Source: Naumovozyma dairenensis CBS 421
Lineage: Eukaryota > Ascomycota > Saccharomycetes > Saccharomycetales > Saccharomycetaceae
Direction of reading: 5' to 3'
Assembly: GCF_000227115.2 (NCBI RefSeq)
Contig: NC_016480.1
Coordinates: 1,116,001 to 1,180,000 of the forward strand
Length of the DNA stretch: 64,000 nucleotides
Shown here: one piece after another, positions 19,145-28,116 of the stretch
Position numbering within the stretch: position 1 is the first letter of the stretch
How the letters are laid out: the number at the start of each line of letters is the position of its first letter
The notes under the pieces: generated by a model
The model's input: only the letters and a program-made list of their open reading frames with translations
Database searches by the model: none
What the model was told of the DNA's origin: nothing
Program-made: the position numbers and the translations under genes

Positions 19145-20224
19145 TAAAAAGAATATAGCTGTTAGAGTGCTTAAATAATGAAGAACTCTCATTAGGTTAC
19201 TGATGTTATGTTTGATTGTCACCTCCCTGTCTCGGTGGGCCAGTTCTTAAAAGACATCGATATATAAACTTCTATTTCAGGAACGGTCCTTTGTTATATA
19301 TAAAGTTAATGATTTTTTCCAACTGCGCCATCTCATCGGTCATCCCCTAAAATTTTAAACTCCGTCACAAACCTTCGTACCTGCTTAAATAATAGATTAT
19401 AACGTCAAGGCAGCTTCCCTTTAGACATTAATACCGTCTAATTTTATTATTCAAAAAAATTTTTTATGAGGTGTAAAGGGGGGAATCCCGATCTTGTGAA
19501 AGCTTCAAAATCTAGATTCAAAATCGAGATACTAATGAGAAACTTTTGACTATTACCTTTTATTTTTTGTGTTTCATGAGATCTTAGAGGCTACCCTCAT
19601 TAAAGTTTTAATAGAAATGTAACTTACTTAGTCCTTTTTCTGGTAAGAGCAAATAGCAAACTGCTACTTGATTAAAAACGTTCTCTGAAGTAGCGAATTC
19701 ATCATAAATCATAGTAGTTCTTGAAATGATCTTCAAGCTCAGCCTTTCGCACATGCGGATAATAAATACACTCTTTTATTATACTCGTTATACTTGATTG
19801 GTGTAAAACTAGTATTTAGTTATTACTATCCCATCCTTAAGCCTATAAACTTAGGTATGGTTTAGAACAACTAAATCAACCTCACAGAATTACTCTTAGT
19901 ATACTTCGTGATTAGTAGAGTTCTTATTCTAGAATGGTACTTATAATCGAACAGCATTACCAAGTACAGGTGCTTCCCAGCCTAAGTGGCTTATGCATTC
20001 GCAGCAAAATCTTATATTGTAATCTCTAGCAATGTTGAGAATTTGATCTAATATCAAACTAAAATTTCCCAAAAAATTGTAGTAAAAGCGTTGGGGACAT
20101 CGTCAGACATGACTACGTCCTCAGACAAATTGTTGTGAACATCTTGATTGTTGTTCTATTTTGTTGTTGTTTGTTAGTAAGGTTTGAATTGTTAGTTTTT
20201 AAAGTTACTTTAATTACTTTAGTT
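19145..20224. other. Gene-free region left of the large gap
   Basis: About 1.1 kb without a supported gene, joining the YHR-type block to the YFR-type block. It is AT-rich, with no clear tRNA, LTR ends or conserved frame. The last 100 bases before the gap become T/G-rich (TTGTTGTT repeats), which may have stopped the assembly. Confidence 0.45.
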
Positions 20225-20936
20225 NNNNNNNNNNNNNNNNNNNNNNNNNNNNNNNNNNNNNNNNNNNNNNNNNNNNNNNNNNNNNNNNNNNNNNNNNNNN
20301 NNNNNNNNNNNNNNNNNNNNNNNNNNNNNNNNNNNNNNNNNNNNNNNNNNNNNNNNNNNNNNNNNNNNNNNNNNNNNNNNNNNNNNNNNNNNNNNNNNNN
20401 NNNNNNNNNNNNNNNNNNNNNNNNNNNNNNNNNNNNNNNNNNNNNNNNNNNNNNNNNNNNNNNNNNNNNNNNNNNNNNNNNNNNNNNNNNNNNNNNNNNN
20501 NNNNNNNNNNNNNNNNNNNNNNNNNNNNNNNNNNNNNNNNNNNNNNNNNNNNNNNNNNNNNNNNNNNNNNNNNNNNNNNNNNNNNNNNNNNNNNNNNNNN
20601 NNNNNNNNNNNNNNNNNNNNNNNNNNNNNNNNNNNNNNNNNNNNNNNNNNNNNNNNNNNNNNNNNNNNNNNNNNNNNNNNNNNNNNNNNNNNNNNNNNNN
20701 NNNNNNNNNNNNNNNNNNNNNNNNNNNNNNNNNNNNNNNNNNNNNNNNNNNNNNNNNNNNNNNNNNNNNNNNNNNNNNNNNNNNNNNNNNNNNNNNNNNN
20801 NNNNNNNNNNNNNNNNNNNNNNNNNNNNNNNNNNNNNNNNNNNNNNNNNNNNNNNNNNNNNNNNNNNNNNNNNNNNNNNNNNNNNNNNNNNNNNNNNNNN
20901 NNNNNNNNNNNNNNNNNNNNNNNNNNNNNNNNNNNN
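20225..20936. other. Assembly gap of 712 N
   Basis: Unknown sequence. The length is not round, so it may be a paired-end estimate. A gene or repeat could be hidden here. Confidence 0.98.
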
Positions 20937-21146
20937 AATCCGGGTAGGACCTTATTTTTTAGAAATTTTTGTTATTATTTCATGACACAAATTAATAATA
21001 GAGTTTTTACAACTCAGGATAATAAGAATTATTATGAAGAAGTAATTGGTTATTTCATATATAAGAAAGTACTGCAAGAAGGTTTTTCTATCACTTATCT
21101 TTGAAATTCTTAAAAATCAGCTATTAATACCCAACTTCATAACCCA

Positions 21147-22541
21147 ATGTCTTCAGCGGAAAATGAACAAGAAGCTGATCAAAGCTCAAGTACACTAATA
21201 TCTGGACAATCTGAAGGATCCGATATCGTTAACTTATACGGACAAACCACAAACTATGAAGGCAAGAAAATAAAAATCCTAGAAAGTGGAGAAACATTCT
21301 CGTTATTTATTGGTGACTTACATCCAAAAGTAACACAAGAAATTTTAGAAAATATTTTTGGAAAATATCCCTCATTTCTTTCAGCTAAAGTTTGTTACGA
21401 TTTTAAAACTAAAGTATCTTTAGGCCATGGGTATCTGAATTTCAGTTCTGAAAGGGACAGCAAACAAGCAATTGATGACTTTAATTGCACTAGATTATTC
21501 GATAGTGTTATCAGGTTGATGCCGTCGTTCCGTGGTAAAAACATTAAGAAATCAAATTATAACCTATTTTTTTCAAATCTTCCTGAAGTTGATGACACTG
21601 GCCAAAGTTTCACCCCTAGAAGGTTTTACGAGTTATTTAGGGAATGTGGAGAAATAATATCCTGTAAATTTGAAGAAAACAAAAACATTGGCTTCATCTC
21701 TTTTCAATCAGAGAATGTGGCGCGAGAGGTTATTATCAATTACAACAATAAATTTCTCTTTGGAAAACAAATTACTTGCAAGTTACTATCTGCTGAAAAT
21801 GATGAGTCACACAGTTTCAATATTAATACAATTGAATCGAAGGGTAGGAGAAAAACCCCTCCTCTGGATTCAGAAATAAAATTATCTTTGTCTACCACCG
21901 TAGTGTTACAAAACCTAAGTTTCATATGTAGCAAAGAATTTCTGGTACAATTTTGCTGTCAACGACATATCCAATTTGAAGATATTCAAATCATTGGGGC
22001 CTATATGGGTAAAGTTAATCATCGGGCACATGTAAGGTGCAATAGTAAACTAGATGCAAAGAAATTGGTTAACGAAATGAACGGCCGCTTGTTGGCCGGT
22101 TCGATAGTAAAAGCGCAATGGGAAGGAAGCTCAGGATATATAAAGAAACAAAGTTATGATGAAATGAACACATTTATCACTAAAGTACCAATGACATATT
22201 TGCAACCACCTTTCTCCTATTCTGCCGACCTTGGGTATACAATGTCCAATGTAGATAAGAGGCATAGAAGGCAAGCAGGAAGAAGCGAACTCAAGGGTAG
22301 ATATATCATGGATGTCTTTAAGAGGCTGATTCGTGAGAATTTGGATTTTTTACGATACCCATTTGCTTCTCGAGAAGAAAATATAGTATATATTGCGAGT
22401 TATATTTTCAAGTTCTACTGGAACGGGAATTTATCAAGCTTATCACATTTTTTATTTTCATTGGAATCTTCTTTGCATTTGGAACAAGTTTTCAAATCGC
22501 AAGTTGAAGCCGCAGCAGATAAACTAGGTTTTGGAAGATGA
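21147..22541 (+). CDS. PES4: Pes4/Mip6-family RNA-binding protein with three RRMs
   Basis: The product has 464 residues. RRM1 spans about 51-130 (FSLFIGDLHP, then SLGHGYLNFSS), RRM2 138-213 (NLFFSNLPE, then NIGFISFQS) and RRM3 250-327 (TVVLQNLS, then HRAHVRC). A C-terminal region with helical, hydrophobic segments follows, possibly a degenerate remnant of a MLLE-like domain. Pes4 and Mip6 are poly(A)-binding-protein-like; Mip6 binds the export receptor Mex67, and both act on meiotic mRNAs. They have four RRMs and 611-659 residues, so this protein is short, and I see only three clear RRMs. The divergent order with LSB3 fits both ohnologues (YFR023W and YHR015W). HIS2 next door favours PES4. 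Confidence 0.8.
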   Translation: MSSAENEQEADQSSSTLISGQSEGSDIVNLYGQTTNYEGKKIKILESGETFSLFIGDLHPKVTQEILENIFGKYPSFLSAKVCYDFKTKVSLGHGYLNFSSERDSKQAIDDFNCTRLFDSVIRLMPSFRGKNIKKSNYNLFFSNLPEVDDTGQSFTPRRFYELFRECGEIISCKFEENKNIGFISFQSENVAREVIINYNNKFLFGKQITCKLLSAENDESHSFNINTIESKGRRKTPPLDSEIKLSLSTTVVLQNLSFICSKEFLVQFCCQRHIQFEDIQIIGAYMGKVNHRAHVRCNSKLDAKKLVNEMNGRLLAGSIVKAQWEGSSGYIKKQSYDEMNTFITKVPMTYLQPPFSYSADLGYTMSNVDKRHRRQAGRSELKGRYIMDVFKRLIRENLDFLRYPFASREENIVYIASYIFKFYWNGNLSSLSHFLFSLESSLHLEQVFKSQVEAAADKLGFGR

Positions 22542-22778
22542 CTATGATTTTATTAATTAATGTGTATATAACTCAAATAAGAAAATATTTAGTAGATACC
22601 GGAACCTGTTACAGGCGAAACATCTAAGATTCCTTCGTACTGTTTTTCTTGTGGTTTTGTTCATTAATGGGTTGAATTAAAATTATACATTAAATACTAG
22701 TCCTTCTTAAAGGTTTTACCAGATATAAATATCTCAGTTATTTTTTGTTCTTGTGTAAAGTTACATAAAGTCATAGAC

Positions 22779-24252
22779 CTAGACTAATTCGACATAATTT
22801 GCTGGAAATATGCCTTCTCTTCCATTGACTCTCCCAGTCCACCAGTCATTTTGAGATTCGGATTTCTTGAGAATAGTGATAACATCACCCTTTCTAAAAG
22901 GTAAATCATCTGTTTCTTCACCAGCAAAAGAGTACAAGGCAACTGCTTTCGGAGCAGACGATGGCACTGCTGAGTCGTTTCTTGTTCTTGCATAACGAGT
23001 ATTATTACCGGCTGAACCTGAAGAAATCCTTGATTTAGAAAATCTATTTGATAAATCGTCAACATCACGATTACGGTCACGATCTCCATAACTATTACGG
23101 TTTCCACGATCGTATACGTCATCCTCCCAACGTGATTTAGATGTACTTCCTGCTCTACGTGGAACGTCTGATCTTCTATGACTTGCGTAATAATCCTTGG
23201 CACCTGATGGATCATCAAAATCATCAAAGTTTCTATTTCCTGAGCGTCTACGATCATTATAGTAGTCATCATCGTCATCAAAATCATTGTCTCTGTAGCC
23301 GCGTGATCCACTTCGGTCTCTTCTGGTAGATCTTGTATTTGGTCTCGTCGAACTCAAATCAGAAGAACCAAAAGAACTTGGAATATCATCGTAAAAGTCG
23401 TCATCGGAATAGTCATCTCTATCATTAGCTGTTCTGAAATTAAATGCTCTTGATTCCAAAATACGGAATAATGGATCAACTGCTGGTGGGGGTCTTACTC
23501 TACCTGACAGAATCATTTTACTAGTACAGCTGTCACCATAGAATTTTCTATTAGCTTCCCTTCTTTCCACAATGGCTGAACCTTCCACTGAGACACCTGC
23601 ATATAAACCTTTACTCTTAGAATACGCAAAAACTGCAGCTACACCACCTGTAGAAGCTGAAGCTGCAGCTTCTGCATTTCTACCCATTGGACCTGCAGAA
23701 ACGGAAACGTTACCACCGAATGTGATGGTACCGAATTCTGAAAATGATCTAACTGCCTCTGGAGAATTTAGAATAAAAACGAAATCTGTTAATTCTATAC
23801 CAACCATACCCCCAGCCCCCGCACCAGCCATGGCGATTGCAGATGGGGCTGACCAAGTACCATCATTTAATCTGGCAACGATGACACCTGATCCTGCTCT
23901 ACCGGAGAATAAAAATCCTGCTTTGAAAACGGTGATTACTGCAAGACCTTTGGCTCTTTTCAAAACTTCTGGTGGAATGACTTGGTCAGCACCAAATACT
24001 TGGTTTGGCTTGACAAAACTTGATAAGATTTTGGCTGCTTTTCTATTCAACATAAATTTTGGTTTGTAAAAAAACGGGGAAGTCGTCCGAAACAATCCCG
24101 TCTATTATCAACATGTGTGTTAATATATGATCTCATAAAGAAAAAGTGTTACCCATATGGCAACAAATGTTCAAACAAGGTTTTGAAAAAGGGCTCTAAA
24201 CATACTTTGTTTCGCTGCTTAAACTTCTTGGAATTGGATTATTGATACCCAT
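22779..24252 (-). CDS. LSB3: Lsb3/Ysc84 actin-patch protein (SYLF + SH3), one intron
   Basis: Two exons code for 436 residues. Exon 1 (24252-24206) encodes MGINNPIPRSLSSET plus two bases. The intron spans 24205-24043 (163 bases) with 5' site GTATGT, branch-point-like TACAAAC at 24068-24062 and 3' site GAATAG. Exon 2 (24042-22779) continues KKAAKIL. The joined N-terminus matches S. cerevisiae Lsb3/Ysc84, which also have an intron here. The lipid-binding SYLF domain fills residues 1-220. An Asp/Arg/Ser-rich linker follows, and an SH3 domain occupies the last 60 residues (ALYSFAGEETDDLPFRKGD, NDWWTGRVNGREGIFPANYVELV). The protein binds Las17 and bundles actin at endocytic patches. Convergent to the PES4-like gene, as in both S. 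cerevisiae copies. Confidence 0.95.
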
Positions 24253-24939
24253 ATTGATTCTATGATTCTTTAAAGTGTCCCTGTTCTTGTATTATCTGTG
24301 ATGTGGTTTAGATATGGTGTGGTTTTGGGCTCTATTCTCATTCTTGACATTTTAAAGGTTTTTGTTGAAAAGGTGTTAAGATTGCGTACGTATGTTAATT
24401 TTCCAGATCCCAGTTATTCTTATTTTAAGGAACGGACGCAGTGGCTTGTAATTTTTCAGTCGCCGGAGAAAGAGGAAGACTTCCCGCGGATAAAAATCAT
24501 CAAGAACGGAACATCAACAATTTTAAGGGTGGCGGGATTGAGATCTAGGAAAGTGAAACTTTGAATATAGGTGTAGTTCTGTTCTTCTGAACTCACAGTT
24601 TTGCTGTAGGAAAACAGATGACGTACCAAATCATTTCACCAGAAGGTAAACCTTTACACATAAACTCGTCAGGCACAGATTATTACGAGTACTGGAAAAT
24701 AGGATGTAGCTGAGTTAAGTGTTTATGAATAACTGGGGGTTTTAATGGGAATAATAGGACGCGATACTTGGAAACTTAATGTGAGTTATAGTTCACTTTA
24801 AAGAACAAGGAATGGAATATACTACTTCCTCCCCAAATGAAGAGAATAATTGGCGAGTAACGCACATGAAAGAAAATAGGTCACGAGAAATGTAGGGACA
24901 AAAACATAAAAAAACAAACCTAATTTTCCAAGAATTTAC
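24253..24939. other. LSB3 promoter region up to tRNA-Ala
   Basis: No gene is supported. A frame of 87 codons from the ATG at 24301 has one hydrophobic segment but no recognised relative, and it overlaps the LSB3 promoter. Confidence 0.4.
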
Positions 24940-25012
24940 GGGCGTGTGGCGTAGTTGGTAGCGCGCTCCCTTAGCATGGGAGAGGTCTTGGGTTCGATTC
25001 CCAACTCGTCCA
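24940..25012 (+). tRNA. tA(AGC): tRNA-Ala (anticodon AGC)
   Basis: The 73-base gene is almost identical to S. cerevisiae tRNA-Ala(AGC). It begins GGGCGTGTGGC and has anticodon loop CTTAGCAT with AGC. The T-arm is GGGTTCGATTCCC. The acceptor contains the G3-U70 pair that marks alanine tRNAs, with discriminator A73. There is no intron. The D-loop TAGTTGGTAGC and the T-loop serve as the internal A and B boxes for TFIIIC. A T-run follows at 25014-25030 as the Pol III terminator. S. cerevisiae also has tA(AGC) near HIS2 on chromosome VI. Confidence 0.98.
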
Positions 25013-25377
25013 ATATTTTTGAAATTTTTTTTCTCTCTGAAAGATTCAGTATGAATCAACCCTTTTTCTGTTTATAATGATGGGGAAGGTGGGTTTTATC
25101 AACATAAAAAGATTCCTTTTTTTGCTCATTCCAAAGTCTCGTTTCTAATGACAGTTACATTTTAAAGAAGAAGAAGTGGCCTGTCCTTTGAGATTCTCTC
25201 CCTTTTATCGATGTGCTTATTTGACTCCTCCGAAATAAATCGAGTCATGAAAATCCGACATCATGAAATTCGTATTTTAAACCATTTAAAAGAATATAAC
25301 CAAAGGGCCAATTATTGAGCATAACAATATGGCAAAGGCAATTGTCTTGGACATTCGAGAACCTGACGAATGGGATA
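25013..25377. other. HIS2 promoter region with Gcn4-type sites
   Basis: The region follows the tRNA terminator. It holds two Gcn4-like cores, TGACTC at 25223-25228 and GAGTCAT (ATGACTC on the other strand) at 25243-25249. No gene is seen. Confidence 0.55.
25223..25249. promoter_or_regulatory. Paired Gcn4-type sites upstream of HIS2
   Basis: TGACTC and, on the opposite strand, ATGACTC lie 155 and 130 bp upstream of the HIS2 ATG. Gcn4 binds TGACTCA as a dimer and induces histidine genes during amino-acid starvation. Each site has six of seven consensus bases. Function is inferred. Confidence 0.55.
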
Positions 25378-26409
25378 ATGCATTCTCATCATTCTCATTC
25401 CGGCGATTATGTTGCCCATGGCGTAGACTGTCTAGAATTAATGGTTGATCATGTTATAAAAGCCGATTTTCACACATATTGTTTGACTGAGCATATGCCA
25501 AGATTGGAATATAAATTCCTGTACCCAGAAGAAAAGTTCAATCCTGAGAATGATGAAGTATCTTTAAAGGTCTTACAAGCTAAATTCAAGAATTTCCTGA
25601 GACATGCACAAGAGATTAAAAATAGGCATATACCAGATCGAACTAAGTTTATAGTAGGAATGGAGGTAGAAGCATGTGATATTTCACATATTGAATATGC
25701 AAAAACCTTAATGTTAGAACATAAATCTGTTTTGAAATTTTGCGTTGGTTCGGTCCATCATATTAATGGCATAGCAATAGATTTTGACCAAGAAAATTGG
25801 AATAGAGCCTTAAGCGTAGCAGGAAATAATCTTAAACGGTTGTTAATCGATTATTTCAATTTGCAATATTTACTCCTTGTAAACTTAAAGCCTTTGATAG
25901 TGGGCCATTTTGACTTATTTAAACTACTTATACCTAGGAACCTGATCATAGATGAAGAAACCGGGACAGTTTTAAAAGGTCCAACAGATGGAGGGGTACA
26001 TGCATATGGATTTCCCTATGTTACTAAATGGGGAACTGTAAGGGAACTTATCGTCAGGAATTTAAAATATATAAAAAGTTATGGCGGTGCTGTTGAGATA
26101 AATACATCAGCATTGAGAAAGAACCTACCGGAACCGTATCCTGGGAAAGATGTATGCGAACTAGTCAAAAAATACTGTTCGGGAAGGTTTGTGTTAAGTG
26201 ACGACGCACATGCACTCTCTCAGATCGGAGTTTGCTATGATGAAGCTCTCAATTATATGACTGAGGAACTGAAGCTGCAACAATTATTTTATCTGGCAGA
26301 AAATGATAATGGAGAACTTCTATTCGAGAGCACAACTATCGAAGATGTTAAAAATGATGCCTTCTGGATCAAGAGAAAAGAGGGAAACTCTTCATATGCA
26401 AAGTGCTAG
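25378..26409 (+). CDS. HIS2: Histidinol-phosphate phosphatase His2
   Basis: The product has 343 residues (335 in S. cerevisiae). It begins with the metal-binding PHP motif MHSHHSHSGDY, exactly as the S. cerevisiae protein does. The 21 open codons upstream contain no ATG, so the start at 25378 is firm. Other PHP-family metal sites are visible: FHTYCLTEHMPR, VGMEVEACD, FCVGSVHHINGI, IVGHFDLFKL, INTSALRK and VLSDDAHALSQIG. The enzyme hydrolyses L-histidinol phosphate to histidinol, the eighth step of histidine synthesis. Gcn4-type sites precede it. It lies on the plus strand between LSB3 and ECO1, whereas in S. cerevisiae (YFR025C) it has the opposite orientation relative to those two genes. Confidence 0.96.
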   Translation: MHSHHSHSGDYVAHGVDCLELMVDHVIKADFHTYCLTEHMPRLEYKFLYPEEKFNPENDEVSLKVLQAKFKNFLRHAQEIKNRHIPDRTKFIVGMEVEACDISHIEYAKTLMLEHKSVLKFCVGSVHHINGIAIDFDQENWNRALSVAGNNLKRLLIDYFNLQYLLLVNLKPLIVGHFDLFKLLIPRNLIIDEETGTVLKGPTDGGVHAYGFPYVTKWGTVRELIVRNLKYIKSYGGAVEINTSALRKNLPEPYPGKDVCELVKKYCSGRFVLSDDAHALSQIGVCYDEALNYMTEELKLQQLFYLAENDNGELLFESTTIEDVKNDAFWIKRKEGNSSYAKC

Positions 26410-26949
26410 AAGTAGTCGAAAATCGAACAAAGAATGATGTACATCCAAATTTTACCCTTTTTATAGACCAATCTAATTTTTAAATGTATGCATAGGATAG
26501 CTTTCCTTAGTAACCATAATAAATCCTTTATTATTCTAGTCTATGTCAACGACAATATGACAACAACTTCATAGAAAATAGAGTTACACGTTACTTCCCG
26601 AATTTCATCTTAATAGACACAATTTATGGTATATAGAAATTCTTATAGAACAATAAAGGTTAAAGATGCACCACAAAAGCTCCAGGTTTAGAGCAATTGG
26701 TAAAGGTATTGAACTGGGTTCGGACCTCTATCAGTGGAAAGGATGTTCAGAAAGGCCAAGTGCTAAACCTAATATATTTCTTGAATACTAAAAGTTCCCG
26801 TGGTAGAACATGTCGATGGGTCGGTTATGGTGATTCACAAAAAGCATACTAAGTCACTACTTACTGACAAATAAAGCGTATCTGCTTGTCGAAATCACCT
26901 ACGATATCAATCAATAAAATGGTGTTCTTAATAACATAAGTAAGAGGAA

Positions 26950-26951
<2 letters not shown>

Positions 26952-26980
<29 letters not shown>
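26952..26980. repeat. (TA)14 microsatellite
   Basis: 29 bases of alternating TA, about 250 bp upstream of ECO1. Confidence 0.9.
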
Positions 26981-26982
<2 letters not shown>

Positions 26983-27066
26983 TACAAAGTAGACTCTATA
27001 AGTATTACTATCACCTGAATAGTTCATTCATATTATTTAAATATCTAGACCCTCGTAAAAAAACTG

Positions 27067-27072
27067 ACGCGT
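27067..27072. promoter_or_regulatory. MCB element (ACGCGT) upstream of ECO1
   Basis: ACGCGT, the MBF (Mbp1-Swi6) core, lies 155 bp upstream of the ECO1 ATG. TCGCGT at 27139-27144 is a weaker second match. ECO1 peaks at G1/S in S. cerevisiae. Function is inferred. Confidence 0.55.
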
Positions 27073-27165
27073 AAACTTTTATATTTTTTTAATGAGGTAA
27101 ACAAAGGTGGAAAACTTATAGTAACTTCTATAACACGTTCGCGTCCTATAATAGCACAACCCACC

Positions 27166-27237
27166 ATGCAAAGCAAGCTTGGAAAGAGACAATTGAAGGT
27201 ATATAAAAAGCATTTCCATAATAGTAATGCAAACTAA
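27166..27237 (+). other. Upstream ORF overlapping the ECO1 start (23 codons)
   Basis: CCACCATGC opens a short frame (MQSKLGKRQLK...) that ends at TAA 27235-27237, past the ECO1 ATG and in another frame. If the mRNA begins upstream of 27166, scanning ribosomes would have to bypass it. It may be regulatory, or the transcript may start downstream. Confidence 0.4.
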
Positions 27238-28012
27238 AGTCCCTGTGAGGAAAAGAAGCTCACTCAAAGCTAAATACAAGCAGTCAGTACTTCGAATAGA
27301 ATCCAAAGTAATAAAATGTCCGAAATGCGAAATGACTTATGCTTCAACATCATTGAATGATGTTTCAATGCATGATAAATACCATAACCTACATCTCCGA
27401 GGTAGGAACTGGTCAAGTAATTGGGGAATAGTAGTCAAAGACAATGTAGGGAACCTACCTAAGTCGAAAAGAATTCCTCTAAGCGTGCAGTCAACTAGGA
27501 GTTCCAAATCAAACGGGAGTGGGAACGAATATATTGCCATGATACGACCCAATGCAACAGCGGAAGTGAAAGCTACTCTCGAGATCATGGGTATTGTAAA
27601 TAATGAATTGAATGCACCACATGATGAAAATGATTTTTGGACTGACGAAAAAGGTCAAGGGAGAGCATTCGTTTATGTCAAGGATAATAAGGCTGTTGCC
27701 GTCGTTACTATGGAGATTTTGAAACCTGGAAGAGGGAGATGGATGGTTTACGAAACCAAAAGTATAGTGGATGGAATGCGGCCAAATTTTACTTTAGGAA
27801 TTTCAAGGATATGGGTATGTCGAACCCAGAGAGCTAACGGTATCGCTTCCATGTTGCTAGATGTTGCTCGAGAACATACCATATATGGCAAAGAAGTAAA
27901 CAAATTTCTAACGGCTTGGAGTCAACCTACTGAAAGTGGTGGTAAATTAGCATCCAAATATAATGGGGTAATTCATAAATCGGGCAAACTTTTGTTACCG
28001 TGCTATGTATGA
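27227..28012 (+). CDS. ECO1: Cohesin acetyltransferase Eco1/Ctf7
   Basis: The product has 261 residues (281 in S. cerevisiae). A C2H2 zinc finger at 31-53 (CPKCEMTY, then MHDKYH) is followed by a GNAT-type acetyltransferase domain. Conserved blocks include NNELNAPHDEND, KGQGRAFVYV, RWMVYE, GISRIWVCRTQRANGIA (acetyl-CoA binding) and WSQPTESGGKLASKYNG near the C-terminus. Eco1 acetylates Smc3 during S phase to establish sister-chromatid cohesion. The zinc-finger-to-N-terminus distance is about right, so the ATG at 27227 is accepted. However, an out-of-frame ATG in good context (27166) opens a frame that overlaps it. Divergent from nothing, convergent to CDC14, as YFR027W. Confidence 0.95.
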   Translation: MQTKVPVRKRSSLKAKYKQSVLRIESKVIKCPKCEMTYASTSLNDVSMHDKYHNLHLRGRNWSSNWGIVVKDNVGNLPKSKRIPLSVQSTRSSKSNGSGNEYIAMIRPNATAEVKATLEIMGIVNNELNAPHDENDFWTDEKGQGRAFVYVKDNKAVAVVTMEILKPGRGRWMVYETKSIVDGMRPNFTLGISRIWVCRTQRANGIASMLLDVAREHTIYGKEVNKFLTAWSQPTESGGKLASKYNGVIHKSGKLLLPCYV

Positions 28013-28116
28013 CATACTTTTCTTGAACAAAATAATGAACGTATATAATTTTATAATCTACATAATAGCGATTGTTGGTGTCTATGCTCCAAGTGCGGTC
28101 ACAAGGTCTTAACCAT

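Larger units (their letters stand above)
26410..27226. other. Intergenic region between HIS2 and ECO1
   Basis: It contains a (TA)14 microsatellite at 26952-26980 and an MCB element, ACGCGT, at 27067-27072. A small upstream frame at 27166-27237 overlaps the ECO1 start. A GC-richer stretch at 26665-26790 resembles no RNA I recognise. No other gene is seen. Confidence 0.5.

Noticed and set aside
20135..20947. Long plus-strand frame at the large gap
   Set aside because: Nearly all of it is N; only about 30 hydrophobic residues come from real sequence.
24301..24564. 87-codon plus-strand frame with a hydrophobic segment between LSB3 and tRNA-Ala
   Set aside because: No known relative, no syntenic counterpart, and it overlaps the LSB3 promoter. 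Conservation in a sister species would be needed.
25315..25377. N-terminal extension of His2
   Set aside because: The 21 codons contain no ATG, and the PHP motif MHSHHSHSGD is the normal start.
26665..26790. GC-richer segment resembling a degenerate RNA gene
   Set aside because: No tRNA arms, snoRNA boxes or consistent fold could be traced by eye.
27200..27237. Possible ECO1 intron (GTATAT near 27199 as a 5' site)
   Set aside because: No TACTAAC-like branch point and no suitable AG; an overlapping uORF explains the sequence more simply.
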